From NCBI GenBank assembly GCA_022702545.1, contig JAHRBC010000001.1, forward strand, positions 4,464,001 through 4,528,000: a DNA stretch of 64,000 bases, given 5' to 3'. Numbering within the stretch: the stretch's first letter is position 1; every line of letters starts with the position of its first letter. A program made the position numbers and the translations under genes. The DNA comes from Phycomyces nitens. Taxonomy: Eukaryota > Mucoromycota > Mucoromycetes > Mucorales > Phycomycetaceae. Under the pieces are notes generated by a model. It was not told the origin of the DNA and ran no database searches. It worked only from the letters and a program-made list of their open reading frames with translations. Positions 13,959 through 25,394 of the stretch are shown piece by piece.

Positions 13959-15196
13959 AAAATGTTTTTGCCTATCCTTAATCTCCACATATCACCAATC
14001 CTCTTGGTCCTTTCTCTCTCTCTCTCTCAAAAAAAAATGTCATCAAAACCATTCTTGAAATGTATATATTGATATTGATATTGATCTTCTTTCTTTCTTT
14101 CTTTCTTGAATGGCACTATTTTGTATCTTGGCATTGTATTATTACCATGTGTGTATAGGAGAGTATATACCGTTGTATGCCTGGTATTTGCAATACAGAT
14201 AGTATTGAGAATAAAATATCTCGTGTATTGAATATGCTTTTTTAATGTATCTTTACATCTTTTTTTGCTAGTCTATAGCCGAGATATATGTTCAAGACAT
14301 GTATTTGTACAATATTGCAGTTATTTAATCTAGTTGGATGTTACGTTTGATTGGAAACCGACTTATTGTCATGGTTACTGCAAAACACGCATTTGTTCAA
14401 GCCAGGTGTAAAACATGAGAATATTGGTGCAAATAATCCTTTTTTGCGCTTTTTACTCTATTGTTTGTAGGGTTCCCATTGACACTATGTTTTGCTCATA
14501 AATATGCGCCTTGGAATACTATTTTTCTCTGTCATTAATTATTGTTATTATTATTACAAGAGGGGGTTTTACTCTAATGATTTATAATAAATACTCAGTC
14601 CTAAACATCCCAAAATCCACCTTGATCATCTCCTTGTCCTCGAGGTGAATCTAATGAATATAGTTTGAAGCCCTTTTTTATTTTATTTTTTATTTTTTAT
14701 TTTTTTGCTACATGATATCTATAGTATGTATTTAATGAATCTCAAGAAATGGTATAAAACTATCAGTTTAATCAAAATCAATAGTAAAAGTACAATTTTT
14801 ATGAATATCCATTAAAAGACATGCTCGTATTTTAGATGCAGGGGGAAAATGGACACAGCATATTCCCTAGTACAATTCCATTCTTAATAGTGGCAGCAAA
14901 GTGATTGCGGGTACGTTGTATAGTGGACTATATTCTGTAACTTCCCCATGTCTTGATAATAGCCATCAAGCGCCCAAACATACACATCAAAACTTCTTTC
15001 TTTTTTCTCAATAATTGCAAGTTATTTAAATGTACATTTTCGAAAGCAACAGACAGAATGATTGATATCGTGTAAATGTATATATATATAATTGTGTATA
15101 TATAAGGTATATTATACGTACAGCAACAAAGTGGTATTTAAATAATGATGAAAGGAAAAGAGAATGATGGACAAGATCATAAATAATATCTGTATC
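13959..15196. other. Convergent intergenic region, no gene recognised
   Basis: 1.24 kb between the convergent exonuclease and acyltransferase genes; both 3' UTRs must lie here. It is AT-rich with CT (14009-14024), TTTC (14088-14105) and TTTTAT runs (about 14676-14705). No long ORF or RNA gene was seen. Confidence 0.6.
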
Positions 15197-16968
15197 TTAT
15201 GTAGCGGTTGTTGCTGCAGACTCGAATAGAGGCTTTCCATACTCTACCAAGTAGCTTGCGTTGGGATCCCCTGAATTGGCTAAATTTAAGAGAAATGTCT
15301 TTATATTATCAAGACACCATTTACGGAGATGGGCAGCGTCTTCGAGTTCTTGGCGTTGTGGCGCATGTTTTCCATCTGACAGGACACTTGAGCCCACTGC
15401 AACGAGTACACGCCACGAGGCAATAACCTGCTTAAGCATATCATAACGCTTATCGATCAATGCAATGTGGTACCATACGAACAAAGGAATCAGCAACAGG
15501 GCCGCAACACAACCAATAATCCCCGAGGCCGATGATTTCCAGATATAATAGACAATTGTACTGTAGAGTGGCATGGCCAAGACCAAAGAAACCGCGAGTT
15601 TGTCCTGGGCAACCGATTCTTTATATTTCTCAAACGAATTCACGAGCTGGCTGAAAAGATAGATTGGCAGATTGACAACAATTCCAGGTAGGAACAGAGG
15701 GAGCTGGATCAACAGAGCTGACCAGGTCGAAACCCATCGTAACAAGGCTCTAAAGAATGTAATTTCCTTGTTTTCATACATGCGGATATCAAGAGAAGAG
15801 AGACGGAGACTTTTAAGTGTATCATGGAATACCAAGAGCTTTTGTTTAATGTCATTGCGTTCGGCATGGTACTTGTCTTGAGTATCATTGCAGAGGTCAG
15901 GGTGGAATATGTTGATAAAGCTGTGATAACTGTCAGTAAAAAAAAAAAGGAGAGAGCCTTTAAGAAGCACATACAAAATTACCTCTGTGAAACACGGACA
16001 TATTCTTCTAGACGTACACCTCTTGCATCGCCAAATAAGACTGATTTGGCTTCAAATGCGGCATTAGCAGTGTCCCTATTAGCCGCCAGTTATGATGAGT
16101 GATGATTTCATGTGTGTGTCTATCTTTGATTTACCAGTCAGGACTATTGACAGTGCTTTCTTCAACACCCTGGGCTATCCGTTTTGTCAACTGTTTGACA
16201 GAATTCTTGGCGTCTTTTTGGAATTCTCGATAGTCATCTCCATTAACAAGGATTGGGACTCCATATCTAGAGACCAGGAATGACTATCAATGCCTTGTAC
16301 TTTCCTTTTTTTTTTCTAGACTAGTCGTATATCCTGTACTTACTCTACAATAACATCACTTCGCCATTTGTTCTTTGTGCTGTAGGTGATACCAACTGGG
16401 ACGATCGAAATTGAAGGATCGGGAATACCCTTGTCTGTCTGCTGGGAAAGATACTCGTACGTTGCCCAAGATAGACCATCCTTGAACGGCAAATGATGAG
16501 GTGCCGTATATGAGGTTCCTATTAAAGTATGAGGTTGGATTGTGTGGTCCCGACCCATATTGAGACCAAGGGTGTTTTATTTATTATTATTATACCTTCG
16601 GGAAAGATGGCAATAACACCACCTTGTTCGAGGCAATTCATTGTAGATTCAAATAACTTTGCATTGCTATGGGTTTTGGTGTCCACAGGAAGAACACCCG
16701 CAGAACTAAAGATTTGGCCAATTACCGGGATCTTGAAGAATCTAGCAAGAGCCCAGAAATGGCATGGACGGGAATGGGGGAATGTGGCAATGAGCATAAC
16801 AGGATCGAGGATCATGTTCATGTGGTTGCCGGCAACTAGAAGAGGGCCTTGTGCTGGGAGGGGAGCACGGCAGATAACCTTGAGGTTTCTGAAATAGGTC
16901 CAGACAGCAATGCGAGACATGTACTGCAGGGTCTGATAGACCTTGCCTTCGCCTACTCTCTCGGTCAT
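15197..16968 (-). CDS. Glycerol-3-phosphate acyltransferase family protein (Gpt2/Sct1-like)
   Basis: Five exons: 16968-16596, 16518-16344, 16266-16135, 16075-15983, 15929-15197; 501 residues. It has the PlsC acyltransferase core: GNHMNMILDP (H49 and D55, the H-x5-D spacing of the Gpt2/Sct1 group), the GVLPVDT block, FPEGTS around residues 120-126 and VPVGITY with RSDVIVEYG after it. The C-terminal half carries hydrophobic segments (LLIQLPLFLPGIVVNLPIYLF, LVLAMPLYSTIVYYIW, IIGCVAALLLIPLFVWYHIA) followed by ASWRVLVAVG, also typical of this group. It is expected to acylate glycerol-3-phosphate or a related acceptor in the ER, the first step of glycerolipid synthesis. It is shorter than yeast Gpt2/Sct1 (over 700 residues) because the C-terminal cytosolic tail is short. 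The substrate is inferred from the family. Confidence 0.88.
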
Positions 16969-16985
16969 AAAGTGTTTGAGTTCAA

Positions 16986-17039
16986 GAGGTGTGTGTATGG
17001 GCTGTGTGGGCTGTGTGGGCTGTGTGTGGGATGTGACTG
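16986..17039. repeat. GGGCTGTGT short tandem repeat
   Basis: About three units of GGGCTGTGT flanked by GTGTGTATG-type sequence immediately upstream of the acyltransferase start codon, probably in its 5' leader or promoter. It is unusually GC-rich for intergenic DNA here. Confidence 0.7.
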
Positions 17040-17247
17040 GTGTCAGTTTGCTTGATCGCTAGCTCTTAAGCACGTGTTAATGAGGTGTAATCTAGCCCAG
17101 TCAGTCGGGTATTTCTGGGTGATCCCAAATGTCAAGAAAGTAATATAAATGTATTTCTATTTATTATGTTATGATGCTTATAACAAGATGTATATAATAT
17201 GAATTCCACCAACTTGAGCATTTTATAATGAAAGATGTAGTTTTTTT

Positions 17248-18262
17248 TTAAGATTTCATAATGTAGTAGAGTGCAAAGAGGTTGATTAGGACAGCCAGAG
17301 TAAGGAGAGAGTAGAAATAAGATGATTTTGCAGGCACAACAACAATGGCTGGCTGGACAGGAGCAACAACCCTTTGGGCTGCTTCTTCTTCCTTTCTCCG
17401 GCGCAAAAGATTCATTTCCTGTTCATAGGATTCCAACTTCTGCTGCATCATCTTAATGGTCTCTCTAGCATCTCCCATCTCTTCCTGGGTCTGGCTGCTT
17501 ACTACTGCTGGTTCTTCAACTACAGGAGCCGCATCCGGTGCGGGTTGTTCCTTTGCCTTCTCTTCCACCTATCCCCCCCAAAAAAAAGATTGGTTGATGT
17601 TGTGTTTTTTTTTGGAGTCTTTTCGCAGGTCTGATGGGACTCTAGTTACAATTGAACCCTCTAATTCCGTTTACCTGTTGTGGAACCGGTGCTTCCTCGT
17701 CTACAAAAGCACATTTCAACTTCTTTTGCTCGATAGACTGCTTGTTTGTTGCCTCTATATTAGCCCACTTGATTGATTTGTTAGTCAGTGTCTTGTTTCT
17801 TGCAACCCAAATCTCATAACACACACCAAATCAGGCGAGATCTCCTCTAAATTGTCAGCCACTTGTACACTTTGCACAAGAAACTTGTCCTTGCACTTGA
17901 ACCCAGCGGGTGGTTCTTCTGAAAGTGGCTGGAACATGACTAGGGGGAATCAAATCTGGTCAATCCTGCTCTTGTCATGCGCAGATGCTTACCTTGTACT
18001 TCCATAGTTGACTGTGGTTTAATGAGGCCTGAATTTGGGCGGACGCAGTACTGTCGTGGGGCAGTTGTTTTGACTTTAAATGCTACATTACTAGTGCCAG
18101 AATTCTGAAGACGGAGGGTAGAGGTCACCACACGCGTCAAAGGACCTATAATCATCATCATCAATTATCAATCTGCTCTTTTTACAGCCTATCTAGCCCT
18201 TTGGTTCTAATGAACTTACGCACAAACTCGAGTTGATCTCCAGGAACTACTTTGAGAGACAT
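17248..18262 (-). CDS. SCS2: VAMP-associated protein (VAP/Scs2 family)
   Basis: Five exons: 18262-18220, 18145-17993, 17939-17827, 17767-17675, 17568-17248; 240 residues. Residues 1-120 form an MSP domain: [17 protein letters not shown], then [18 protein letters not shown], the surface that binds FFAT motifs, all conserved. A Pro/Glu-rich linker, a coiled coil (about residues 160-200) and a C-terminal tail anchor ([20 protein letters not shown]) complete the VAP layout. VAPs are ER membrane receptors that recruit lipid-transfer and regulatory proteins at contact sites with the plasma membrane and other organelles. The neighbouring minus-strand gene is an ER glycerolipid acyltransferase; this functional closeness may be chance. 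Family identity is secure. Confidence 0.95.
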
Positions 18263-19192
18263 TTGGTGATGGAGACTAGCTTGATGTAAGATTATTAATA
18301 ATAACAATAAGAGCACTCTATTTAAATTCTTGTTTTTATTTCCACACCACTATTCCTTGCGATGACCAAAGAAAAAAAATAATCAAATCCCGCCAATGAT
18401 TTTATTGGGCTCCCTACGTCATAACTTTCTCAAAGGTGCTTTATACCCAACCACCACCACCATCTGCAGTCTATAAATGCTTTTATTGACAAATTGGAAT
18501 TACTCTGGAACTGGTTGCATGCAGACAAGAAGCCATGGTAATGATGGATTTACTTTGAATAGGTAACACATAAATCACAAGTCACGTGAATTTCCATTTA
18601 TGGGAAATATAAAATACATATAAAAAAAGAAACGAAAAAAGAAGAATTAAATTGCTGACCTTCCAATGAAAGCAAGAATAATGTTTGAATTAATACAATA
18701 TTCAGACAAATCATACCCTTTAAACACTATATATATATATATAAATTATAAGTTCTTTGAAATGTGTAGTGGGAGCATTAAGGTACAGTCCTAATTGGCC
18801 AAAGATCCCGAGGAATTCGATGCTTGTCAATAAAAGTAGCTGTAAGAATATGGTGGTTCTCTATTTCCTTGCTTAAAATCAATAATAATAAAATCAATAA
18901 TTAAATTCTATTGCCTGCTTGATTTCTATACTGCCATGCATATTCGCTAGGTTAGGAGCCCAAACTGCTATGTGCCTTTTTAACTTTCTGTTGCACATGG
19001 ACCCAGGACTTAGAATACAAAGAGTCTAACATGAGGCCTATGGTAGAGTTGGGTGCCAAATGTGCCTCAGGTGTAACATGAGATCGTCTACAGAGTGGCC
19101 GAGTTTTTTTTAGAAAAAAGAAAAAGAAAAAAAACAAGAAAATAGGAAAAACATCAAACTTCACGGTTTATCTCTATTTGACATTTATCATC
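18263..19192. promoter_or_regulatory. Shared divergent promoter region (VAP / septin)
   Basis: 930 bp between divergently transcribed VAP and septin starts, so both promoters should be here. It includes TATA runs (about 18728-18742), a CACC repeat near 18450-18462 and purine-rich A runs at 19108-19138. No additional gene is seen. Promoter function is inferred from position only. Confidence 0.4.
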
Positions 19193-21077
19193 ATGCCTTT
19201 GGTAAGATGACCTGTTTTTGAAAGCAACATTGTCTAACGCTTGTTTGTCTCGGGCCTACAGGAACACGCTCTTCAATTGAGGTAAATATACAAATATATG
19301 TGTATATATAGATTCCTCTGGACAAAGACTCATTCATCTCATTCCATTCAGAGGTCTCAATCCCGACCTTGGACCATGGAAAACTGCCCCTGCCCGCAAA
19401 ATGGCACTGAACCGGGAGTTTGGCATGGACGCCCTTCCTCGCCAGCTCTATAACAAGGCTAAAAAGACTCCATTTCCATTGAACATCATGGTTGTTGGTA
19501 AAGTGGTTTTTTTTTCCTAAACATATATATATAATTCAATTTGTTAATCGATCATTATATCCATAGGCGAGACTGGTCTTGGTAAATCAACCTTTATGAA
19601 TACGCTTTTCCAGGCAGACCTCAAGGATACCACAGAACTAAAGGTTCCCCAGGACACAAAGACAGTAGAGATCACACCTGTATCCTATGGTATGTCAACC
19701 AAATCAACCAAGAAGACCAAATGTACTAATCCCGAGATTCAGAGCTGGAAGAGGATGGCGTCACATTGAAGCTGTGTGTAGTAGATACTCCAGGATTCGG
19801 TGATCGTGTCAACAGAGCAGCAGAGTATGTGTGCATTTATAATATAATATAATATAATATCTAGACTAGATTCTCAACAAGTAGTAGTAGTAGTAATATT
19901 AATTTTGACTTTCTTATAGTCTTGAGCCCATTCTTGCCTACATCGATGCTCAGTACAATGCTTATCATGAGGCTGAAAAAAGCAAGGCATTCCGTGCAGC
20001 CATCTGTGACACCCGCATCCATGTGTGTATTTACTTCCTTGCTCCAACTGGCCACAGGTAAAAGCCCAATCAAGAAAAAAAAAAGTCAAAAGAATAAGAA
20101 AAAGGCCTGTTTACTTACTCTCTGCAGACTCAAGGAACTTGACATTGCTGCCCTTCGCGTACTGTCTTCCAAGGTCAATGTTATTCCCGTCATTGCAAAG
20201 GCTGATGGTTTGACTGCCCAGGAAAAGGCCACCTTTAAAAAGGCTGTAAGTCTATTATGAGCTTCCAACAGCGCTCAGCTTTATTCATCTCTTTAATTAG
20301 ATTTCGGAAGACCTTGAGATCAATGAAATCACCACCTATCCTACCTCTTTTGAAAATGACATTGAGGGCTTGGAAGAACTAAAGGTAAGCCAGCCGACAA
20401 TCCGCGGGGGAGAGTCGGACGGGGGAACAGGTGGACCGAATAGCATACTCACCACGGTTCTTCCCTATTGCGGACAGCAACACATTCCGTTTACTGTCAT
20501 TGGTAGCACAGACCTTGTACAGGTGAAGGACAAGATGGTGCGTGGTAGAGAATACCGCTGGGGATCCGTCCAAGGTAAAGAAGCAAACCAGACAGACACT
20601 TGCTAACATTTCTAAACAGTCGAGAACCCTGACCATTGCGACTTTATCTATCTGCGCGAACTCTTGATGGCCCACTGTCTCCATGACCTTGTCCAGTTAA
20701 CTCACCACCATCATTACCACACCCATCGTGCTGGTCTTTTGTGTGGACCAGATCGTCCAGCTTCACTTCTCATCTGTGATGAAGAGTACGACACTTTTAT
20801 GGAGGATGCAAAGACCAATGTGTTCCAGGACATGACTAGTCGTGAGGAGGCCATGCGCCAACAGTTTGTCCAGCGTGTCAGAGACACTGAACAGACCTTG
20901 AAGAAGCGCGAAGAAGCTGTAAGGTTTATTGGGATATGCCTTTGCTTGTACTAATATCATCAATAGCTCCAACAAAAGCGCGAAGTTCTTATGAAGGAAC
21001 TCGATGATCAAAGACGACAGATCGAGATTGCCGAGCGCGAGTTCCAGTCGATGCAGCTCCAGGCATCAGTTCGGTAA
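19193..21077 (+). CDS. Septin
   Basis: Eleven exons: 19193-19201, 19262-19281, 19352-19497, 19567-19689, 19743-19824, 19920-20057, 20128-20245, 20301-20384, 20478-20574, 20620-20918, 20967-21077; 408 residues. Septins are GTPases that polymerise at septa, hyphal tips and bud necks. Visible: P-loop GETGLGKST, switch DTPGFGD, specificity motif AKAD, the septin unique region (FIYLRELLMAHCLHDL) and a C-terminal coiled coil (about residues 325-405) rich in Arg and Glu. The coiled coil argues against the CDC10 class; I cannot choose between CDC3, CDC11 and CDC12 classes. Coding begins with a 9-nt exon and a 20-nt exon. Phase is consistent throughout. A His-rich insertion (HHHHYHTH) sits in the septin unique region. 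Confidence 0.95.
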
Positions 21078-21368
21078 ACAATCTTAGTGTCCTAAAGGAT
21101 ATTGGATAAAGAGATCCAGACGAATTGTATGATCCTATACATTTTGTTCTTAATCCAACAAGACTCTCTTTAAACCTTTTTTTTATTATTATTATTTCCA
21201 CAATATCCACATTCCCCCTCTTTCTATCTCTCTCATCATGTATAGACTATGTTAATTTATAATTATTATCCCCCCTCTTCCTCTTCCTCCTTTCACCCTT
21301 TAATCGTCTTTTATGCATTGTCCAATGGTCTATTATTACAAGCGTTATTGTTATTGCCATTGATCGTG

Positions 21369-22045
21369 TTATAATTCAATAAAAAAAAACCCCTCGACTT
21401 GCCTGTTGAAGCCTCCACGTCGGTTCATGTATTGTCTGTACTTGATGGGTTTACGAATGTTTGCAGCCGAAACATCCGTACCTGCAACATGTTTATTCTT
21501 GGTGGTCTCAAACCCACCAAAGCCCATCAGTTTCATCATCTTGGTCTCCTCATCGTCATCTTCATTCACAACTGGCTCAACTTCCTTTTCTGGAACATTG
21601 TCTTTGGAAGGCGATCGGGCCTCATCTTGTCGTCGATAGCGTCTAGTATCCAAACAGATTATTAACATGTCTGCTTTAAATCCTCATCAATCATCTAACC
21701 ACCTCTTTGGCTCATCACGACTGACGGATCGATAGCGACTCGATCGAGGAGGACTGGGAGGGCTTTTTGATCGACGGTAGCCGCGCGATTTCTCTCTGTC
21801 GTTGTCTAGGGAATCAATATGTTTAATTGGAAATGCCATATATTCTTGAGCAAATCACCTCTCCAATCAGGGCTACGGGCACGTCTGTCTCTACTCGAGT
21901 GTCTGTCAGGACTGTAGCGACGCTGGCTTCTACCACCGCGTGGTCTTGATCTACGGGAAGGAGAGCGAGAAGATGATCTTGGACGGTCATGATCACGATA
22001 CTCTCTGTCACGATGGCTTCTTCGAGGCGATATCGAGCGTGGCAT
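21369..22045 (-). CDS. U4/U6.U5 tri-snRNP 27 kDa protein (SNRNP27 family)
   Basis: Three exons: 22045-21859, 21805-21703, 21642-21369; 187 residues. The N-terminal half is Arg/Ser-rich (RSPSRRSRPRGGRSQRR and similar), the middle is acidic, and the C-terminal domain is the family signature: MMKLMGFGGFETTK, DVSAANIRKP, YRQYMNRRGGFNR. SNRNP27 belongs to the U4/U6.U5 tri-snRNP and acts in the precatalytic spliceosome near the U6 ACAGA helix. The extreme C-terminus differs from animal forms: after GGFNR it reads QVEGFFFIEL instead of PLDFIA. It is divergent from the PPIE gene, another spliceosome protein, with only 308 bp between the start codons. Identity is clear. Confidence 0.94.
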
Positions 22046-22353
22046 GTTTGGTTCTTTTTATAATGTATGAATAGGTCTTGGTTTGGTTCTAATAATGTAA
22101 ATCAAGCAAGAAAAACAAAGCTCTTGTATTGATGGAGTTTAATGGCCGGACTTGAAGCACGTATGCTTTATATTTTATGTGTATATGTGTGTGTGATATA
22201 TATATATATTATACCTGTGTTTTAGTGAATACAAGTATGGAAGGTGTCGTTGGGTGGCTTGTCGGACCAATTTGCAGTAAAGACAAACCTATTAATCGCT
22301 CCTGCTCTCCTTTTCTTGGTGTGTAAACCCCTACGCACCACCAATTATACACG
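22046..22353. promoter_or_regulatory. Bidirectional promoter region (SNRNP27 / PPIE)
   Basis: 308 bp separate the divergent start codons of two spliceosome proteins, so the promoters probably overlap. It contains a TATATATATATATT stretch at about 22197-22212 and TATA-like ATTTTATGTGTATATG near 22172. Function is inferred from position. Confidence 0.45.
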
Positions 22354-23816
22354 ATGAAGAAAGACGCAAAGACAACACTGTTTGTTGGTAATTACCAACT
22401 AAGGGTATCATGTCCCTATCTAGCGACTCATCGACTACTTAGGTGGACTGGACCAAGACGTGACAGAAGCTATTCTTCATGCCGCGTTTATTCCCTTTGG
22501 TGACATTGTGTCTGTACAACTGACCCCTGATGGTGGATCACGTAAGGGATCTTGACATTTGGTGTCGATAGATTATATGGATTGATTTCAGCACATTGTA
22601 TTGACATTTGGCCAACCTAGACAATCAGCACAAAGGGTTTGGTTTTGTGGAATACGAATTAACAGAGGATGCAGCAGCAGCTGTGGATAATATGCATCTG
22701 GCAGAGCTGAATGGCAGGGTGATCAAGGTCAATATTGCCAAACCACAAAAGATGACCACAGCCTCCAACCGTGCTGGTGAGGATCCAAGAGAGATGCTTT
22801 TTTTTTTTAAAAAAAAATGGTTTGTAAAGTGAGTGGTTATATTGATGGACATTGTTATTGTATAGTGTGGAGCGATGATGCTTGGCTCCAACAAAACACA
22901 CTTTCTGATGCACCCAAGGCAGAGGAGAAAGAGAGTGCCAAAAAGGAAGAGGGTGACGATGATGAGGATGATGATGAGGATGATGAAGAAGAGGCTGGGG
23001 AGAATACACATGTGGCAAGAGCACCTCGAGGAAAGTCGACTGTGTTTATGGACATCAGCATCGGTGGTTCTCCTGCAGGACGTATTTTGATCGAGGCAAG
23101 TCCATGAACCACTACTACTGGCTCCAAATAGTATTAACCATTTATATATATATATATATATTTATATTTATGCAAAATAGCTTCGAGGCGACATTGTGCC
23201 AAAGACTGCAGGTAAGGAAAATTATATGATTGTCTTGCAAAAGGAAAAGATGGTGGGATAAAATGGGCTGACACATGTAATGTTGTGTTGTGTTTCTTTG
23301 TGCGCTCTTGCGTGCGTTTAAACAAAAAGAGAACTTCCGGACGCTGTGTACAGGTGAAGCGGGCTTTGGCTACCGAGGCTCGACCTTTCACAGAATCATC
23401 CCCCAATTTATGTGTCAAGGTGGTGATTTCACAAACAACGATGGCACTGGTGGCAAATCGATCTATGGAGCAAAGTTCCCAGATGAGAACTTTATCCTGA
23501 GACACACTGGACCTGTAAGTAGTGCTGTTGCAAAAGGGGGGAAGGGAAACATTATTATTAATAACATTATTATTATTATTATTTGTAGGGAATAATGTCC
23601 ATGGCTAATTCGGGCCCTAATACTAATGGATCGCAGTTCTTTATCTGCACAGCCAAGACAGAGTGGCTGGATGACAAGCACGTTGTGTTTGGACGTGTGA
23701 TTGCAGGCATGGATGTTGTGCGTCGCATGGAGAAGATTGGGTCTTCATCTGGAAAGCTGTCGTCGCGTGTGACGATTACAGACTGCGGTGAAGTCCGAGA
23801 AGGAGAAGATGAATAA
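22354..23816 (+). CDS. Spliceosomal peptidyl-prolyl isomerase E (RRM + cyclophilin)
   Basis: Seven exons: 22354-22387, 22443-22541, 22621-22776, 22866-23095, 23181-23211, 23330-23514, 23589-23816; 320 residues. An N-terminal RRM (RNP2 LFVGGL, RNP1 KGFGFVEYE, plus [11 protein letters not shown]) is followed by an acidic Asp/Glu linker and a cyclophilin domain with catalytic [20 protein letters not shown] and the cyclosporin-contact Trp in [12 protein letters not shown]. This domain order is that of PPIE/CYP33, a component of activated spliceosomes. The VWSDDAWL segment between the domains is also typical of PPIE. The intron 23096-23180 has a GC donor (GCAAGT). Another intron (22777-22865) contains a perfect T-run/A-run hairpin. 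Identity is secure. Confidence 0.95.
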
Positions 23817-23994
23817 AGTCTTTACAAACGTGTTGTGGAGCAATTTTTATTTATTTGATTGTTTCGAATAACCATGAGAACCTTTTTAATGAAGCAATGT
23901 TACAAAAAGGCAAAAAGAGAAAGCGAAATGGGGAACATAAGGTTGAAGACAATGCTGAAAGAGATGTTCGAGGAAGTTGAGGAAATGTGAATTT

Positions 23995-24563
23995 TTAATA
24001 GCCACCCTGCTGAGAGTACTCGCTGTTACCACCATTACCGCCGCCGTAGCCGCCACCGTAGCCACCACCGTAGCCACCGCCGTTGCCACCGCCGCTCTGG
24101 TAGCTGTTACCCTGGTTTCTCTGGTAACCACCCTCACCGTAACCAGACTGGCCACCTTCGCGCATCGAACTACCATTACCACGGTATCTGCTTTGGTAGG
24201 GAGTAGAGTGAGCACGGTCACCACGGTCACCACGATCACCACGGTCGTTGCGGTCACCACGCTCGGCAGCACGGTCAACCTTGATCCTGCGACCGTCGAG
24301 ATCCTGCTCGTTCAGGGCATCAACTGCTGCCTGGGCCTCACTATTATCACCATAAGTGACAAAGCCAAAACCACGGGAGCGACCTTGAGTTTGTTATTGT
24401 TATTCGAAAAGCAAAATTTAACATCATCCTTTCCAGACTTACCAGTTTCGCGGTCCTTGATGACGACTGCAGTCTCAACATTGCCATAGGCAGAAAAAGC
24501 AGCAAAGAGGCTCTCATCAGTTGTGGCCCAAGCGAGACCACCGACGAAAAGTTTGACAGACAT
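23995..24563 (-). CDS. Glycine-rich RNA-binding protein (RRM + RGD/Gly-rich tail)
   Basis: Two exons, 24563-24443 and 24383-23995; 169 residues. The RRM spans residues 1-82 with RNP2 LFVGGL and RNP1 RGFGFVTY. A tail follows with repeated DRGDRGD units, then [15 protein letters not shown] glycine/tyrosine-rich sequence, ending YSQQGGY. The layout equals that of CIRBP/RBM3 and plant GRP7-type proteins, which act as RNA chaperones and respond to cold or stress. The first intron falls within the RRM after ETG, as is common in this family. Codon use in the tail is highly biased to GGT/GGC, suggesting strong expression. Identity at family level is secure; the target RNAs are unknown. Confidence 0.94.
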
Positions 24564-25113
24564 ATGAGAAATAAAGAAAGGTAAAGAAGACAAAAAGTGG
24601 GCGAGGAGCTAATCCCCTCCCCTTTATTTGTTTTCTTTTTTTCTTTTTTCTTTTCGTAGATGAGAAATTTTCGGGCCCTTTTTTTTTAATGGGGCACACG
24701 AAAACCCAAATGTTTATAGTATAGTATATAAGCTGCCTACGTGGCCTATTTATTGACCAAGATGTCTTGATATTTTGTTGTTTATTTTTGAAAAAAGGGT
24801 GTGCTTGTGCAAGAATAATCAAAGGGCAAATAAGCATTGTAGTACGCCCCTTTGGATCGCATGTTTACTCTGAATGGTATCTGAGCAAGAATTGTGCGTA
24901 AATAAAATAAAATCAGACAAGTTGCCTGCCTTTTTTAGCAGCACCATCTCAAAAATACATGTTCTTCAGAGTTGTCTTGTCGGACTGCCAACCCAGACGT
25001 CATCTGTTGTCAGATACATGTCATCCAGACACTAACAGCAAAGCTATAAAATAATCCATTCCATTCTATTCTATTATATTATATTTTAATTTGATTTTAA
25101 TTTGTCTTGAGAA
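24564..25113. other. Divergent intergenic region
   Basis: 550 bp between the RRM gene (-) and a small plus-strand gene. It contains CT-rich leader sequence of the RRM gene (24590-24660) and a TATA-like TATAGTATAGTATATAA stretch near 24715-24731 that could serve the RRM gene. No further gene was seen. Confidence 0.5.
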
Positions 25114-25356
25114 ATGATGCATCGTGTTTTGCGTAGATTCAGTACAGCCAAAGGTAAAGGGATACCAGTCTTACCAAGGTACTCATTTCTATTCTATTTA
25201 GACAGTGCAAATCCTGCTGCCACTGCAAAAAAGTACACTGACAAGATTCGTCAGGAGGAGGCTGCCAAGAAGCAGCAGCAGTCTACGATCCCAAAGACTG
25301 CCCAGGAAAAGCTCAATGAGATGGAGCGTAAACCAAAATCTAAAGATCAAGAATAA
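25114..25356 (+). CDS. Small basic protein, presumed mitochondrial
   Basis: Two exons, 25114-25153 and 25202-25356, joined after the 40-nt first exon, give 64 residues. The N-terminus MMHRVLRRFSTAK is Arg-rich without acidic residues, the type of a mitochondrial presequence. The rest is a charged helical segment (KKYTDKIRQEEAAKKQQQ) ending in PKSKDQE. I do not recognise a family. The unspliced reading frame also stays open and would give 80 residues, so intron use is not certain; the spliced form is preferred because GT-AG sites with a TTCTATTTAG acceptor are good. The stop lies only 38 bp from the convergent stop of the transporter gene, so the 3' UTRs must overlap. Confidence 0.65.
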   Translation: MMHRVLRRFSTAKGKGIPVLPRYSFLFYLDSANPAATAKKYTDKIRQEEAAKKQQQSTIPKTAQEKLNEMERKPKSKDQE

Positions 25357-25394
25357 AATATATGCTTTATTTGAAAGAAAGAAAAGAAAAATGT

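Noticed and set aside
23886..24489. Open frames opposite the Gly-rich RNA-binding protein (Val/Thr-rich)
   Set aside because: Low-complexity shadow of the glycine-codon repeats.
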